Below are positions 46,221 through 55,416 of a stretch of DNA of 64,000 nt, piece after piece. A program made the translations under genes and the position numbers. The DNA lies in contig JAJDHD010000011.1 of assembly GCA_030266015.1 (NCBI GenBank), positions 1 through 64,000 of the forward strand. Reading direction: 5' to 3'. This DNA comes from Christensenellaceae bacterium OttesenSCG-928-K19 (GTDB lineage Bacteria > Bacillota > Clostridia > Christensenellales > Christensenellaceae). The notes beneath the pieces are model-generated. The model was not told the origin of the DNA. It saw only the letters and a list, made by a program, of their open reading frames with translations, and did not search any database. The first letter of the stretch is position 1. Every line of letters begins with the position of its first letter.

Positions 46221-47017
46221 AAGCCGCCCTCATTACTCTTTGCGCTTTCCTTATATTTCCCCAGGATCAACCGGGCCAATGGCTTTGGCCAGTAGCGCTC
46301 CAATATGATAAGGTCTTCCTTGAACCGGACGCCGTTTGTGAGCAGGCGCGTTGTTTCTGATTGAGTGTGAATCCTGTGGTGCATGAGGATTTCGGGGATG
46401 TAGACAAAATCCCCAGTCTCTTTGGCCAAACGGCTCCATGCATCCCAATCAAGGTCACAGGAAAAGGAAGAGTCAAACCGAAACTCTGGAAGCTTTTTTT
46501 TGTGGAGGCACACGGACGGGCAGCAGATGGCACACCCAAGCGCCAGGCTGCGTTTGCGTATAAACCGGCTGCCCCAAAAGGCACGCCGCTTTAATGCCGC
46601 GTTGATCTTACGTTTTGTATCGAGCAGTTTGTTGGAGTGCACCTTGTCTTCTCCGCGCAGCTCCCCATAATCTGTGAACAGAATAATCGGGTCGCCCGAT
46701 TGGCGGGCATAGTCCTGCATCCGCTCCAGGTAATGCTCTTCGTAGATATCGTCCTGATGGGCAATGGTCACAAAATCCGCGTCAGCGGTTTGCAGCGCAA
46801 AGTTCCAGTCTGGCGCCAGCCCGCTTTCACCTTGCCGCACAAACAAGGGGATGTCATGCTTCTTTGCAAGCGCATTCAGGTATTCGTTTGGCGTAGAGGT
46901 GCAAAGAATGACACGCGCAGGTATGCTTTGTGCCTTTAACGATTTTATGCATTCTTCTATATGAGGGCTTTCTTTATAAGCACAAATGGCAAAGCAATGG
47001 CTGAATTGATTGTTCAT
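46217..47017 (-). CDS. Family 2 glycosyltransferase
   Basis: A 266-residue GT-A enzyme. AICAYKESPHIEECIKSLKAQ opens the nucleotide-binding half, and HQDDIYEEHYLE carries the DxD-like metal site. The start at 47017 follows GGAGGG by 8 bases and lies just after the upstream stop. It is probably involved in assembling the rhamnose-containing glycan. Confidence 0.82.
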   Translation of the reverse strand: MNNQFSHCFAICAYKESPHIEECIKSLKAQSIPARVILCTSTPNEYLNALAKKHDIPLFVRQGESGLAPDWNFALQTADADFVTIAHQDDIYEEHYLERMQDYARQSGDPIILFTDYGELRGEDKVHSNKLLDTKRKINAALKRRAFWGSRFIRKRSLALGCAICCPSVCLHKKKLPEFRFDSSFSCDLDWDAWSRLAKETGDFVYIPEILMHHRIHTQSETTRLLTNGVRFKEDLIILERYWPKPLARLILGKYKESAKSNEGGL

Positions 47018-47018
47018 G

Positions 47019-47939
47019 TCAAGTGCCCTCCACATGGTGCCGCTTCTTCAGCACCGCCACCCCGGCGCGAATAGCCGGGTTTAAAGACAGCTTCCACAGC
47101 TTTTGCTTTTTTTCGCCTTCCGAGCATACCGCTGTATAGAACTCTGCAATATAATCCGGGTTTTGCAATATCACCGGGTTTTGCACCCTGCCCTTGCGGA
47201 TGTCCCTGTACACATCCAGCCACACCATGCGGTTTTCCCGCAGGCCTTCTTCTGCCAGCCGGGTAAAGCTGTTTTGCCCGTGCAGGCGGTACAGGTAGGC
47301 CGTGTCCTGCACAAATATAGGCTCTGCCAGCAGGCAGGCGCGCAAAAAGAAATCGTAATCGTGGACATATTTATAGTTTTTAAACCCGCCCAGCTCTGAG
47401 AACAGTTTTTTTTCAAACAGCAGGTTGCCGGTAGAGATTGCTACGTTTTCTGCCATGGCAGAGAGCGCAACAAAGCGTTTGCCGCTGATTTTGCGCTGTA
47501 TAGCCTCAAAGGCCTGCGCTTGCTCTGTTTGCAGCCGCTCCCAATGCTCATCAATACATCGCACAGCCGAAAAAGCAAAGCGTGCGGAATCTCCCATTGC
47601 TTGAGCCATAAGTTCCAAGCGGTTGCTTTCATAAAGGTCATCGGCATTCAATATGGCGATAAGCTCTCCCTTTGCGGAGCGTATGCCCGTGTTGATTGCG
47701 GCGTGCGCACCTTCGTTGCGTTGCTTCAAAAGCACCTGCATACCACCGGAAAACCTGCCAGCATATTGCTGCTCCAGCGATTTGATAACCGCGGCGCTGC
47801 CGTCTATCGAGGCATCGTCCACAATCACAAGCTCCAGATTTGGATGTGTTTGAAAAACCACAGACGAAACCGCCTGCGGCAAATAGTGTTCATAATTATA
47901 GGAAGGGATTACCACAGAAATTAAACGTTCCGGCATCAT
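47019..47939 (-). CDS. Family 2 glycosyltransferase
   Basis: A 306-residue GT-A enzyme with the classic start ISVVIPSYNYEHYLPQAVSSVVFQTHPNLELVIVDDASIDG and the acidic site in LNADDLYESN. It starts at ATGATG overlapping the rmlD stop; the second ATG (47936) is equally possible. It has no membrane helix. Confidence 0.85.
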   Translation of the reverse strand: MMPERLISVVIPSYNYEHYLPQAVSSVVFQTHPNLELVIVDDASIDGSAAVIKSLEQQYAGRFSGGMQVLLKQRNEGAHAAINTGIRSAKGELIAILNADDLYESNRLELMAQAMGDSARFAFSAVRCIDEHWERLQTEQAQAFEAIQRKISGKRFVALSAMAENVAISTGNLLFEKKLFSELGGFKNYKYVHDYDFFLRACLLAEPIFVQDTAYLYRLHGQNSFTRLAEEGLRENRMVWLDVYRDIRKGRVQNPVILQNPDYIAEFYTAVCSEGEKKQKLWKLSLNPAIRAGVAVLKKRHHVEGT

Positions 47940-48781
47940 TCAAGTTCCTTCAGATAACGTTGCAACGCGTCGCTATAGTGTGGCAGGCTTGTAAATCCTG
48001 CATCGGTGAGTGAATGCACGGAAAGCCGGGAATTCATTGGGCGTTTTGCCGCGGTGGGGTAATCAGCGGTAGTCACAGGGGTTACGGTCACCTCCAGCCC
48101 AGCCAAGGCAAATATTTCCTTTGCAAATTCATACCATGTCGTTTCCCCGGCATTGGGCGTGTGGTATACGCCGTGCTTGCCGGAGCGCAGGATTTCGCAG
48201 GCTGTCTTTGCCACGTCATAGGTATAGGTGGGCGCGCCATGCTGGTCGCTCACCACGGTGAGGTGGTCACGTTCCTTGCCCAACCGCAGCATTGTTTTGA
48301 CAAAGTTGCCGCCATTTTTGCCAAAGACCCAGCTAATGCGCAAAATATAACAGTGTTCCAACGTCTCTTGAACAGCAAGTTCACCCATATATTTTGTCAT
48401 GCCATAGTGGTTTTGGGGTGATTTGGGGTCGCCCACCTCCCACGGGTCTGCCTTGGAAAAACCGTCGAACACATAGTCTGTGGAAAAATACATCATTTCC
48501 GCGCCAATCTCCGCGCAGGCCTGCGCAAGGAAGCGTGTGCCATCCACATTCACGCGCGTACAAAGCTCGCGCTCTTCCTCAGCTTTGTCCACGGCAGTGT
48601 AAGCAGCACAGTGCACGATATGCGTGGGGGCATATGCGGCTACCGCAGCAAAGACGGCGTCTTTGTCTGTCAAATCAAAATCGGCGATATCCACGCCCTT
48701 GTTTTCTATTCCATTTTTAGTAAGGCGTGCTGTGATGTCATAGCCAAGCTGGCCAGCCACGCCTGTCACAAGTACTTTCAT
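47936..48781 (-). CDS. rfbD: dTDP-4-dehydrorhamnose reductase
   Basis: A 281-residue last enzyme of dTDP-L-rhamnose synthesis (RmlD). The Rossmann motif is [11 protein letters not shown], and the catalytic YxxxK is in YGMTKYMGE. It overlaps rmlB by 4 bases. All four rml genes are present in the order A-C-B-D. Confidence 0.93.
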   Translation of the reverse strand: MKVLVTGVAGQLGYDITARLTKNGIENKGVDIADFDLTDKDAVFAAVAAYAPTHIVHCAAYTAVDKAEEERELCTRVNVDGTRFLAQACAEIGAEMMYFSTDYVFDGFSKADPWEVGDPKSPQNHYGMTKYMGELAVQETLEHCYILRISWVFGKNGGNFVKTMLRLGKERDHLTVVSDQHGAPTYTYDVAKTACEILRSGKHGVYHTPNAGETTWYEFAKEIFALAGLEVTVTPVTTADYPTAAKRPMNSRLSVHSLTDAGFTSLPHYSDALQRYLKELE

Positions 48782-49797
48782 CGTTCTGCATACATTCTTT
48801 CATAATAATTTTGGTAATCGCCGCTGATGATGCTCTTCCACCAGCTTTCGTTATCCAGATACCACTCCACCGTGCGGCGTATGCCTTCGTCAAAGGTGGT
48901 GGTGGGCTGCCAGCCAAGCTCGTTCATCATCTTTGCCGGGTCGATGGCATAGCGCAGGTCGTGCCCCGCCCTGTCCGTCACAAAAGTGATCAGGCTTTCC
49001 GGTTTGCCGAGCTGCTTCAGGATGGTTTTAACAACCTGCAGGTTGGTGCGCTCGTTGTGGCCACCTATGTTGTACACCTCACCCTCGCGCCCGTCCTCTA
49101 GAATCCTGTTGATTGCGGCGCAATGATCTTCTACATACAGCCAGTCGCGCACATTCTCACCTGTGCCGTAAACGGGCAGGCTTTCATCCGCGAGCGCGCG
49201 GGAGATGATGAGCGGGATCAGCTTTTCCGGGAAATGATACGGTCCGTAATTGTTGGAGCAACGCGAGATGGTGACAGGCAAACCAAACGTGCGGTGATAG
49301 GCCTGTACCAGCAAATCCGCACTTGCCTTGGAAGCCGAATAGGGCGATGAGGTGTGGATGGGCGTTTCCTCTGTAAAAAACAGATCTGTTCTGTCGAGCG
49401 GCAGGTCGCCGTATACTTCATCTGTGGAAACCTGGTGATAGCGGCCAATGCCGTATTTGCGGCAGGCATCCATCAGTACCTGTGTTCCCAGTATGTTCGT
49501 TGTAAGGAATAGCCCGGGGTCTTCAATGGAACGGTCCACATGGGATTCCGCAGCGAAGTTGACCACCACATCGAACTTTTCTTGTTCAAACAAATCAAAA
49601 ACGGCGTCCCTGTCCGCAATATCCGCTTTTACAAATTTGAAATGCGGGTTTTTCATCACGGATTCCAGCGTCTCAAGGTTGCCGGCATAGGTTAATTTGT
49701 CGAGCACCACAATGTCGTAATCCGGATGCTTCTCCATCATATAAAACACAAAATTGCTGCCGATAAAACCGGCGCCGCCTGTTACAAGGATCTTCAT
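48778..49797 (-). CDS. rfbB: dTDP-glucose 4,6-dehydratase
   Basis: A 339-residue short-chain dehydratase (RmlB). NAD motif [11 protein letters not shown], catalytic STDEVYGDL and YSASKAS, and the sugar-site segment [14 protein letters not shown] are all present. It lies 72 bases after rmlC. Confidence 0.95.
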   Translation of the reverse strand: MKILVTGGAGFIGSNFVFYMMEKHPDYDIVVLDKLTYAGNLETLESVMKNPHFKFVKADIADRDAVFDLFEQEKFDVVVNFAAESHVDRSIEDPGLFLTTNILGTQVLMDACRKYGIGRYHQVSTDEVYGDLPLDRTDLFFTEETPIHTSSPYSASKASADLLVQAYHRTFGLPVTISRCSNNYGPYHFPEKLIPLIISRALADESLPVYGTGENVRDWLYVEDHCAAINRILEDGREGEVYNIGGHNERTNLQVVKTILKQLGKPESLITFVTDRAGHDLRYAIDPAKMMNELGWQPTTTFDEGIRRTVEWYLDNESWWKSIISGDYQNYYERMYAER

Positions 49798-49869
49798 TCA
49801 AACTTCCCCAATCTTAAAGTTATGTCAATCATTTAACGTATCAGTGATACGGTTTGTTCCTGATGAAAC

Positions 49870-50415
49870 CTAAAAATTTGCATCAGAGTCTTTGAGCAGC
49901 GGCGCATTCCTGTCCTTATCCGAGAGCACGGGGTTCTCGATATTCCAGTCGATGCTAATTTCCGGGTCATCATAGCGAATGCTCCTGTCGTGCTCCGGCG
50001 AATAAACATTGTCCACCTTATATTGTATTTCCACATCCTCCGTAAGCGTGACAAAACCGTGGGCAAACCCTGCCGGGATAAAGAACATGGCTTTGTTTTC
50101 TGCCGTGAGGTCCACTCCTACCCATTGCTTGTAGGTGGGGGAGCTTTTGCGAAGGTCTACCACCACGTCGCGTATGCCGCCGCGCGTGCAGCGGATCAGC
50201 TTGTTTTGCGCCATAGGGTTAAGCTGAAAATGCAGGCCGCGTATCACGCCCTTTTGCGCGGAATAAGAGTGGTTATCCTGCACAAAATCACAGGTGATGC
50301 CGAGCTGCTCAAATTTGGGCCTGGTGTAAGACTCCATAAACCAGCCGCGGTGGTCGCCGTGTACATCCGGCTTTACAATGATGAGGCCGGCAATATCCGT
50401 CGTATAAGATTCCAT
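49870..50415 (-). CDS. rfbC: dTDP-4-dehydrorhamnose 3,5-epimerase
   Basis: A 181-residue cupin epimerase (RmlC). Key motifs are DHRGWFMESY, VIRGLHFQ with the catalytic His, and AGFAHGFVTL. Its ATG shares one base with the rmlA stop (TAATG). Confidence 0.94.
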   Translation of the reverse strand: MESYTTDIAGLIIVKPDVHGDHRGWFMESYTRPKFEQLGITCDFVQDNHSYSAQKGVIRGLHFQLNPMAQNKLIRCTRGGIRDVVVDLRKSSPTYKQWVGVDLTAENKAMFFIPAGFAHGFVTLTEDVEIQYKVDNVYSPEHDRSIRYDDPEISIDWNIENPVLSDKDRNAPLLKDSDANF

Positions 50416-51299
50416 TAAACAAGTACCCTTCCTTCCGCTACTTTTTTCAGGTAAGCCCCATAGGGTGATTTGCCATATTTATCCGCACTTTTTTTTAGCT
50501 TTTGCACATCAATCCACCCCATGCGGAAGGCGACCTCCTCTGGGGCGGAGATGACAATGCCCTGGCGGCGGTGCAGCGTTTGCACAAAGTCGGCTGCGTC
50601 GATCAGCGAATCAAACGTGCCTGTGTCCAGCCAGGCGTAGCCGCGGCCCATCACCTGTACATCAAGCTCACCCTTTTCCAGATAGATGCGGTTAAGGTCA
50701 GTGATTTCCAGCTCGCCACGTGCGCTGGGCGCAAGGCTTTTTGCATATTCCACCACGCGGTTGTCATAAAAATACAGCCCGGTGATGGCATAATTTGACT
50801 TGGGATGTAGCGGTTTTTCCTCTACGGAAAGCACCTTGCCGTCCCCCGCAAATTCCACAATACCAAACCGCTCCGGGTCTGCCACGTAATAGCCGAACAC
50901 GGTGGCACGCCCGTCCTGCTGGTTTTGCACGGCGCGCTTCATAAGGGAGGAAAGCTCGTTGCCATAGAAGATGTTGTCACCCAGGATCATAGCGCAGCAG
51001 TCGTTGCCGATGAACTCTTCGCCAAGGATAAACGCTTGTGCCAGGCCATCCGGCGAAGGCTGTACCTTATATGACAGGGAGATGCCAAACTGTGAGCCAT
51101 CCCCCAACAGCTTTTCGAAGCGGGGCAGGTCAAGCTCGGTGGAGATGATCAGGATATCACGAATGCCTGCTTCCATCAGCGTGCACAGCGGGTAATAGAT
51201 CATCGGTTTGTCGTAGACAGGCAAAAGCTGCTTGCTTGTCATAATGGTAAGCGGGTAAAGCCGGGTGCCCGAGCCGCCCGCCAGAATAATCCCTTTCAT
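50415..51299 (-). CDS. rfbA: Glucose-1-phosphate thymidylyltransferase
   Basis: A 294-residue first enzyme of the pathway (RmlA), joining dTTP and glucose-1-phosphate. The signature [16 protein letters not shown] is at the start, with [10 protein letters not shown] and the EEKP segment further on. It overlaps the preceding glycosyltransferase gene by 4 bases. In this family dTDP-rhamnose normally inhibits the enzyme. Confidence 0.95.
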   Translation of the reverse strand: MKGIILAGGSGTRLYPLTIMTSKQLLPVYDKPMIYYPLCTLMEAGIRDILIISTELDLPRFEKLLGDGSQFGISLSYKVQPSPDGLAQAFILGEEFIGNDCCAMILGDNIFYGNELSSLMKRAVQNQQDGRATVFGYYVADPERFGIVEFAGDGKVLSVEEKPLHPKSNYAITGLYFYDNRVVEYAKSLAPSARGELEITDLNRIYLEKGELDVQVMGRGYAWLDTGTFDSLIDAADFVQTLHRRQGIVISAPEEVAFRMGWIDVQKLKKSADKYGKSPYGAYLKKVAEGRVLV

Positions 51300-52102
51300 T
51301 TTGTTACCCCCAGTTTCTCATTGTTCATGGCACATGTTTTATCGTCCTTGCGCCATTTTAAGAAATACTTGAACATGGACAAAATGTGGATGGACAAGTA
51401 TTTCAGCTTTTTTGCACTGGTGCGCATATAGTCGTGATAAACCTTTACGGAAGGAACGCAGACCACACGGGCGCGCTTGCGGATGGTGCGCGATAGGTCG
51501 GCATCCTCAAAATACAAAAAATACCGCTCGTCAAATCCACCCGTTTCCTTTAACAAAGCGGTGCGCGCGAACATGAAACAGCCGGATGCGAACTCAATGT
51601 CCGTTACTTCAGAGAGGTTTTCATCCAGCATACAATAATGCCTGCGGTGCTTCTCCAGCCGTTTGAGTGGCAGCCGCCTGGCAATCAGGTATTTCAACTT
51701 TGGGTCGCGCATGGGCAGGTGTTGCGGGTCGCCGTTCAGGTAATGGATGGCAGGTATGCAAAGACCCACGTCCTTGTTTTCCTGCATAAAATCATACAGT
51801 TCTTTTAAAGCGTCGGACCGGAGCACGATATCGGGGTTTACCACAGCGTGGTAATCGGAATCGACAAGCCCGATCACAAGGTTGTTTGCCGCGCCATAGC
51901 CAAGGTTGCGGTCGCAAAATATGATGCTAATCGCTGAAAACTCGTTGGCGATGCGCTCGGCGCTTCCATCGCTTGACGCGTTATCAATTACGTAAATTTT
52001 TATTTTTACCCCGCGGGTTTGTTCCAGTATGGATCGGACGGCTTCGCGTGTTCTGATGTAATCATTGTAGTTTACAATGCCCACGGTCACATCGTATTTC
52101 AA
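51296..52102 (-). CDS. Family 2 glycosyltransferase, probable rhamnosyltransferase
   Basis: A 268-residue GT-A enzyme like WbbL-type rhamnosyltransferases: [30 protein letters not shown] with the metal site, and [20 protein letters not shown]. The start is a TTG at 52102, with GGAGGG 10 bases upstream. As first gene of the rml operon it probably uses the dTDP-rhamnose made by the next four proteins. Confidence 0.85.
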   Translation of the reverse strand: MKYDVTVGIVNYNDYIRTREAVRSILEQTRGVKIKIYVIDNASSDGSAERIANEFSAISIIFCDRNLGYGAANNLVIGLVDSDYHAVVNPDIVLRSDALKELYDFMQENKDVGLCIPAIHYLNGDPQHLPMRDPKLKYLIARRLPLKRLEKHRRHYCMLDENLSEVTDIEFASGCFMFARTALLKETGGFDERYFLYFEDADLSRTIRKRARVVCVPSVKVYHDYMRTSAKKLKYLSIHILSMFKYFLKWRKDDKTCAMNNEKLGVTK

Positions 52103-52139
52103 AAGAATGCTGCCCTCCGTTTCTTTACAAGTGTATTAT

Positions 52140-52148
52140 ATTATACCA
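52140..52148 (-). promoter_or_regulatory. Extended -10 promoter of the rhamnose-glycan operon
   Basis: TGGTATAAT on the minus strand, with only a weak TGGAAA at -35 spacing, about 40 nt before the TTG start. Confidence 0.6.
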
Positions 52149-52205
52149 GCAACATATAATTGTTTCCACTTTTTTTAACAAACTGTGTCCATTTTGCCCA
52201 TAATA

Positions 52206-52234
52206 TTGCATTTTAAAGCCTGACACACTATAAT
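52206..52234 (+). promoter_or_regulatory. Promoter of the sortase gene
   Basis: TTGCAT (52206-52211), 17-nt spacer, TATAAT (52229-52234), divergent from the rhamnose operon. Confidence 0.7.
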
Positions 52235-52352
52235 AAAATGAGTAGCGGTATGTGCTGGGTAGAATACAAACACTCCGCACAGGCAAAAGGCGCAAGCCAA
52301 TTGCCGGAAACGCCGCAATAAACCTTGAATGGGCATATAAAGAGGTATCAGC

Positions 52353-53138
52353 TTGAACACAACCGCAAAAAAGAGAAAAAAGAGCACAGTGATCACCAAT
52401 ATTGTTATTATTGCTGCAGTTGCTGTGTTGGCATATTCCCTGTACAACATCATTTATATTGTAGGCTCCAACACGGAAAGTGCCAATATATACAATAACC
52501 TGCGCAACTACACCGCAACAGAGCCTGCCGGGGAAACCACAGTGGAAGGCGATTTGAACCTGGTGATTGATTTTGATGCGCTGAAGGCGATGAATGAAGA
52601 GGTGATTGGGTGGATTGTTGTGCCCGGCACCGTGATTGATTACCCGGTGACGCACACGACGGACAACAGCTATTACCTGGGCCACAGTGCGGACAGGACG
52701 GAAAACCGTGCGGGCGCTATTTTTGTCGATACGCTGAACCAGCCGGATTTCTCTGACCAGAATACAATTGTATACGGGCACAATATGCAATCCGGAGCCA
52801 TGTTTGCCGGGCTGCATGATTTTGAAGACCCGGGATTCTTTAATGAACATGAAGAGATACACCTGTATACGCCGGATGGGTTAAAGCACACATACCGTAT
52901 TTTCTCCGCGTTCCAGACAAACGCGATTGGCGACACCTATACCATCACGTTTGCGGACGAAACTGCGTTTAACGCGTATGTGGCGGATGCAAAAGGAAAA
53001 TCCGTGGCACCAAGGGATGTGGAAGTAGCTTATGGCGATAAGATGATTACACTTTCCACCTGTGTGCGCGGCCTTTCCTCCAAACGCTATGTGCTGCACG
53101 GCGTTTTAACCTCCAGCGAGCCGGTGCTGAAAGGGTAA
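52353..53138 (+). CDS. srtB: Class B sortase
   Basis: A 261-residue transpeptidase with one N-terminal membrane anchor (about residues 13-36). The catalytic triad is visible as His143 in VYGHNM, Cys237 in TLSTC and Arg245 in SKRYVLHG. GWIVVPGTVIDYPV is typical of class B. The start is TTG at 52353, 7 bases after AAAGAGG. It covalently links surface proteins to the wall; no substrate with a clear sorting signal is seen in the window. The symbol denotes class only. Confidence 0.88.
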   Translation: MNTTAKKRKKSTVITNIVIIAAVAVLAYSLYNIIYIVGSNTESANIYNNLRNYTATEPAGETTVEGDLNLVIDFDALKAMNEEVIGWIVVPGTVIDYPVTHTTDNSYYLGHSADRTENRAGAIFVDTLNQPDFSDQNTIVYGHNMQSGAMFAGLHDFEDPGFFNEHEEIHLYTPDGLKHTYRIFSAFQTNAIGDTYTITFADETAFNAYVADAKGKSVAPRDVEVAYGDKMITLSTCVRGLSSKRYVLHGVLTSSEPVLKG

Positions 53139-53144
53139 TTTTTT

Positions 53145-54068
53145 GTGGAATATGAGTTGATTCGTCATGCGGAGGGGACAAACCTCAAGCTGTTTTTGGT
53201 TTCCATCAACCGCCGCGTGACCCATTACCACAGCGATATCGAACTTTTTATGGTTTTGCGGGGGAGCGTGTGGGTGAGCACGGGCAACGAGCGTTACCCG
53301 CTGCAAAGAGATGATATTTTTCTTGCAAACAAATACGAAATGCACAGCCTGAGCCGTGCGGATGACGAAAATGTGCTGCTGGTGGTGCAGTTTGACCCTA
53401 ACAGCTTTAAGCAGTATTTTCCCAAGATTTCCAATATTAAATTTACACAGCGTTTGATTAATGAAAAAACAAACAAGGCATATTGGGGCAGCCTGAATGA
53501 ATGCTTTGGCGGTCTTTTTAGGAGCTACCGCAAAAAATGTGACGGCTACCAGCTGGAAATGATGGGGATTTTGAATCATCTGTTGTTTTCCATGGTGCAG
53601 CACGATGCTTACGTAGAATTGAAAGAAAAAGAGATATCCGCGGAAAAACGCAATATGAAGCGCATCACCCGGATTTTGGATTACCTGCACCAAAACTATA
53701 TGCATCAGGTTACGCTTAAGGCGCTGGCAAAGGAGGAAGGGCTTGATATGTATTACCTTTCCTCGCTGATTAAGAAGCAACTGGGCGTTTCGTTTCAGGA
53801 GTACCTGACCCACCTGCGCGTGGAAAAAGCGCAGCAACTGCTGGCACACACAGATTTGAACCATATGGATATCTGCATGGAGTGCGGGTTTTCTGACTAT
53901 AAATACCTGAACAACTCGTTTATAAAACGAATGGGCTGCCTGCCGGATGAATACCGCCAGAAAAACCGTAAGGCTGCCCGCGTAGAAGAAGAGCAGACAG
54001 AGCAGCACCGGATTATGGATGCGGCGCTTGCAGATGAAATGCTGCGCGAACGGTTTGGCGCGGTATGA
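53145..54068 (+). CDS. AraC-family transcriptional regulator with cupin sensor
   Basis: A 307-residue regulator. An N-terminal cupin (about residues 15-100; HYHSDIELFMVLRG) binds an effector. The C-terminal double helix-turn-helix spans about residues 170-275 (TLKALAKEEGLDMYYLSSLIKKQLG, then MDICMECGFSDYKYLNNSFIK). The start is GTG at 53145, its AAGGG site overlapping the sortase stop. It lies directly upstream of xylA and probably activates it. Confidence 0.87.
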   Translation: MEYELIRHAEGTNLKLFLVSINRRVTHYHSDIELFMVLRGSVWVSTGNERYPLQRDDIFLANKYEMHSLSRADDENVLLVVQFDPNSFKQYFPKISNIKFTQRLINEKTNKAYWGSLNECFGGLFRSYRKKCDGYQLEMMGILNHLLFSMVQHDAYVELKEKEISAEKRNMKRITRILDYLHQNYMHQVTLKALAKEEGLDMYYLSSLIKKQLGVSFQEYLTHLRVEKAQQLLAHTDLNHMDICMECGFSDYKYLNNSFIKRMGCLPDEYRQKNRKAARVEEEQTEQHRIMDAALADEMLRERFGAV

Positions 54069-54121
54069 GTTTCCTTGCGGGAATCCTTAAATAAACCATC
54101 ATAAAACCACAAACATGTCTC

Positions 54122-54148
54122 ATGGAAAGCGGCTATTCATACTATACT
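54122..54148 (+). promoter_or_regulatory. Candidate xylA promoter with operator-like inverted repeat
   Basis: -10 TATACT (54143-54148) with no good -35. A 19-bp imperfect inverted repeat (54122-54140, ATGGAAAGC-G-GCTATTCAT) occupies the -35 region. The arrangement suggests activator dependence or catabolite control. Confidence 0.5.
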
Positions 54149-54209
54149 GTGCACATAACATTCTTTATTTACCACAAAAAAACATTATTTATTTGGAGGG
54201 AATCCAGTT

Positions 54210-55241
54210 ATGGCAAAATTCAGGTTTACGGTAGGCCCGTGGAACGTACACGAGGGGCATGAAACATTTGGCCCGGGCATCCGCCCCAGTATCTCATTTG
54301 AGGACAAGATTAAAAAGTTTGCGGAAATCGGCATGGATGGCGTGCAGTTCCACGATGATGACGCGGTGCCGGATATGAACAACATGACGGAGAAAGCGAT
54401 TATCGACTACGCAAAGGACGTGAAAGCGCTGCTTGATAAAAACGGTCTTTTTGCGGAGTTCGTGGCGCCGCGCCTGTGGTTTGATGCACATACGAATGAC
54501 GGTGGCTACACGGCAAGCCGCAAAGAGGATTATGAATTTGCCATTTGGCGTTCGCTGCGCTCGGTCGATATTGCCAAGGCATTGGGCACAAACAAGGTAC
54601 AGCTTTGGCTGGCGCGCGAGGGTACGCTTTGCGCGGAGGGTAAAAACCCAGTGGAGAAAATCAAACAGATGCGCGACGCGTTTGACACCATTCTAAAGTA
54701 TGACCCGGATGTGCAGATTTTGATTGAGCCCAAGCCAAACGAGCCGATTGACAGAAGCTATGCCGGCACATGCGGACATGCGCTGGCCATGGCGGAGCAG
54801 ACGGTTGACCCATCCCGCGTGGGCGTGTGCATAGAGAGTGCACATTCCATTATGGCTGGGCTGGACGCGGCGAATGATATGGCGTTTGCCATTGCGTGGG
54901 GCAAGCTGTGGGGTGTGCATTTGAATGACCAGAATGGCATCCGCTATGACCAGGACAAAGCGTTTGGCGCGGAGAACCTGCGCGGGGCGTTTAACCAGGT
55001 GAAAGTGCTGTACGAAAACAACTTTGGCGACAAAGGCGAATGCGTGGGGCTTGATGTAAAGACCATGCGCACGCAGTCGGTGGAAGACAGCTACCGCCAT
55101 ATTATCAATAGCAAGCGCGTATTTGAGTTGCTGCTGGAAAAAGTGAAAAAATTCGACTATAAATTCCAGGAGGAATGTGTTCGCGAGCAGAACTTTGAAA
55201 AGCTGGAGATGTATGTGTTGGAGCTTTTGCTCGGCGTGTAG
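54210..55241 (+). CDS. xylA: Xylose isomerase, class I-like, with one metal ligand replaced
   Basis: A 343-residue TIM-barrel isomerase that should convert D-xylose to D-xylulose. Against the Streptomyces enzyme, catalytic His48/Asp51 (QFHDDD), Trp133, Glu173/Lys175 (IEPKPNEP), Glu209/His212 and Asp247/Asp249 (YDQDKAFG) are all in place with identical spacings. The Asp at the position of Streptomyces Asp245, a metal-1 ligand, is His237 (GVHLNDQNG). The protein is shorter than the usual 385 residues, lacking most of the C-terminal arm. Substrate may therefore differ from xylose. Confidence 0.82.
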   Translation: MAKFRFTVGPWNVHEGHETFGPGIRPSISFEDKIKKFAEIGMDGVQFHDDDAVPDMNNMTEKAIIDYAKDVKALLDKNGLFAEFVAPRLWFDAHTNDGGYTASRKEDYEFAIWRSLRSVDIAKALGTNKVQLWLAREGTLCAEGKNPVEKIKQMRDAFDTILKYDPDVQILIEPKPNEPIDRSYAGTCGHALAMAEQTVDPSRVGVCIESAHSIMAGLDAANDMAFAIAWGKLWGVHLNDQNGIRYDQDKAFGAENLRGAFNQVKVLYENNFGDKGECVGLDVKTMRTQSVEDSYRHIINSKRVFELLLEKVKKFDYKFQEECVREQNFEKLEMYVLELLLGV

Positions 55242-55261
55242 CTTTAGCTGTAGAAGCTTTC

Positions 55262-55294
55262 AAAAACCGTTGGGAGTTGTCCCGGCGGTTTTTT
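55262..55294 (+). terminator. Intrinsic terminator after xylA
   Basis: AAAAACCG / CGGTTTTTT stem with an inner GGGA/TCCC, followed by Ts. Confidence 0.8.
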
Positions 55295-55316
55295 ACTGTC
55301 TGTAAAACAGAAGATA

Positions 55317-55345
55317 TTGCTTTTTGTGCTCGTGCACGGTATAAT
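55317..55345 (+). promoter_or_regulatory. Promoter of xylB
   Basis: TTGCTT (55317-55322), 17-nt spacer, TATAAT (55340-55345). The spacer contains the operator. Confidence 0.75.
55326..55337. promoter_or_regulatory. LacI-type operator, site 3 (xylB promoter)
   Basis: GTGCTCGTGCAC, identical over 12 bases to the sites at 31404 and 31575, lying between the -35 and -10 boxes. A bound repressor would block polymerase. Confidence 0.75.
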
Positions 55346-55416
55346 GTGGGCGTAGCATTTTTTCGGACAATTTTCATAGATTTTCATGTAATTATAAAAA
55401 ACCAGGAGGCAAGGAT

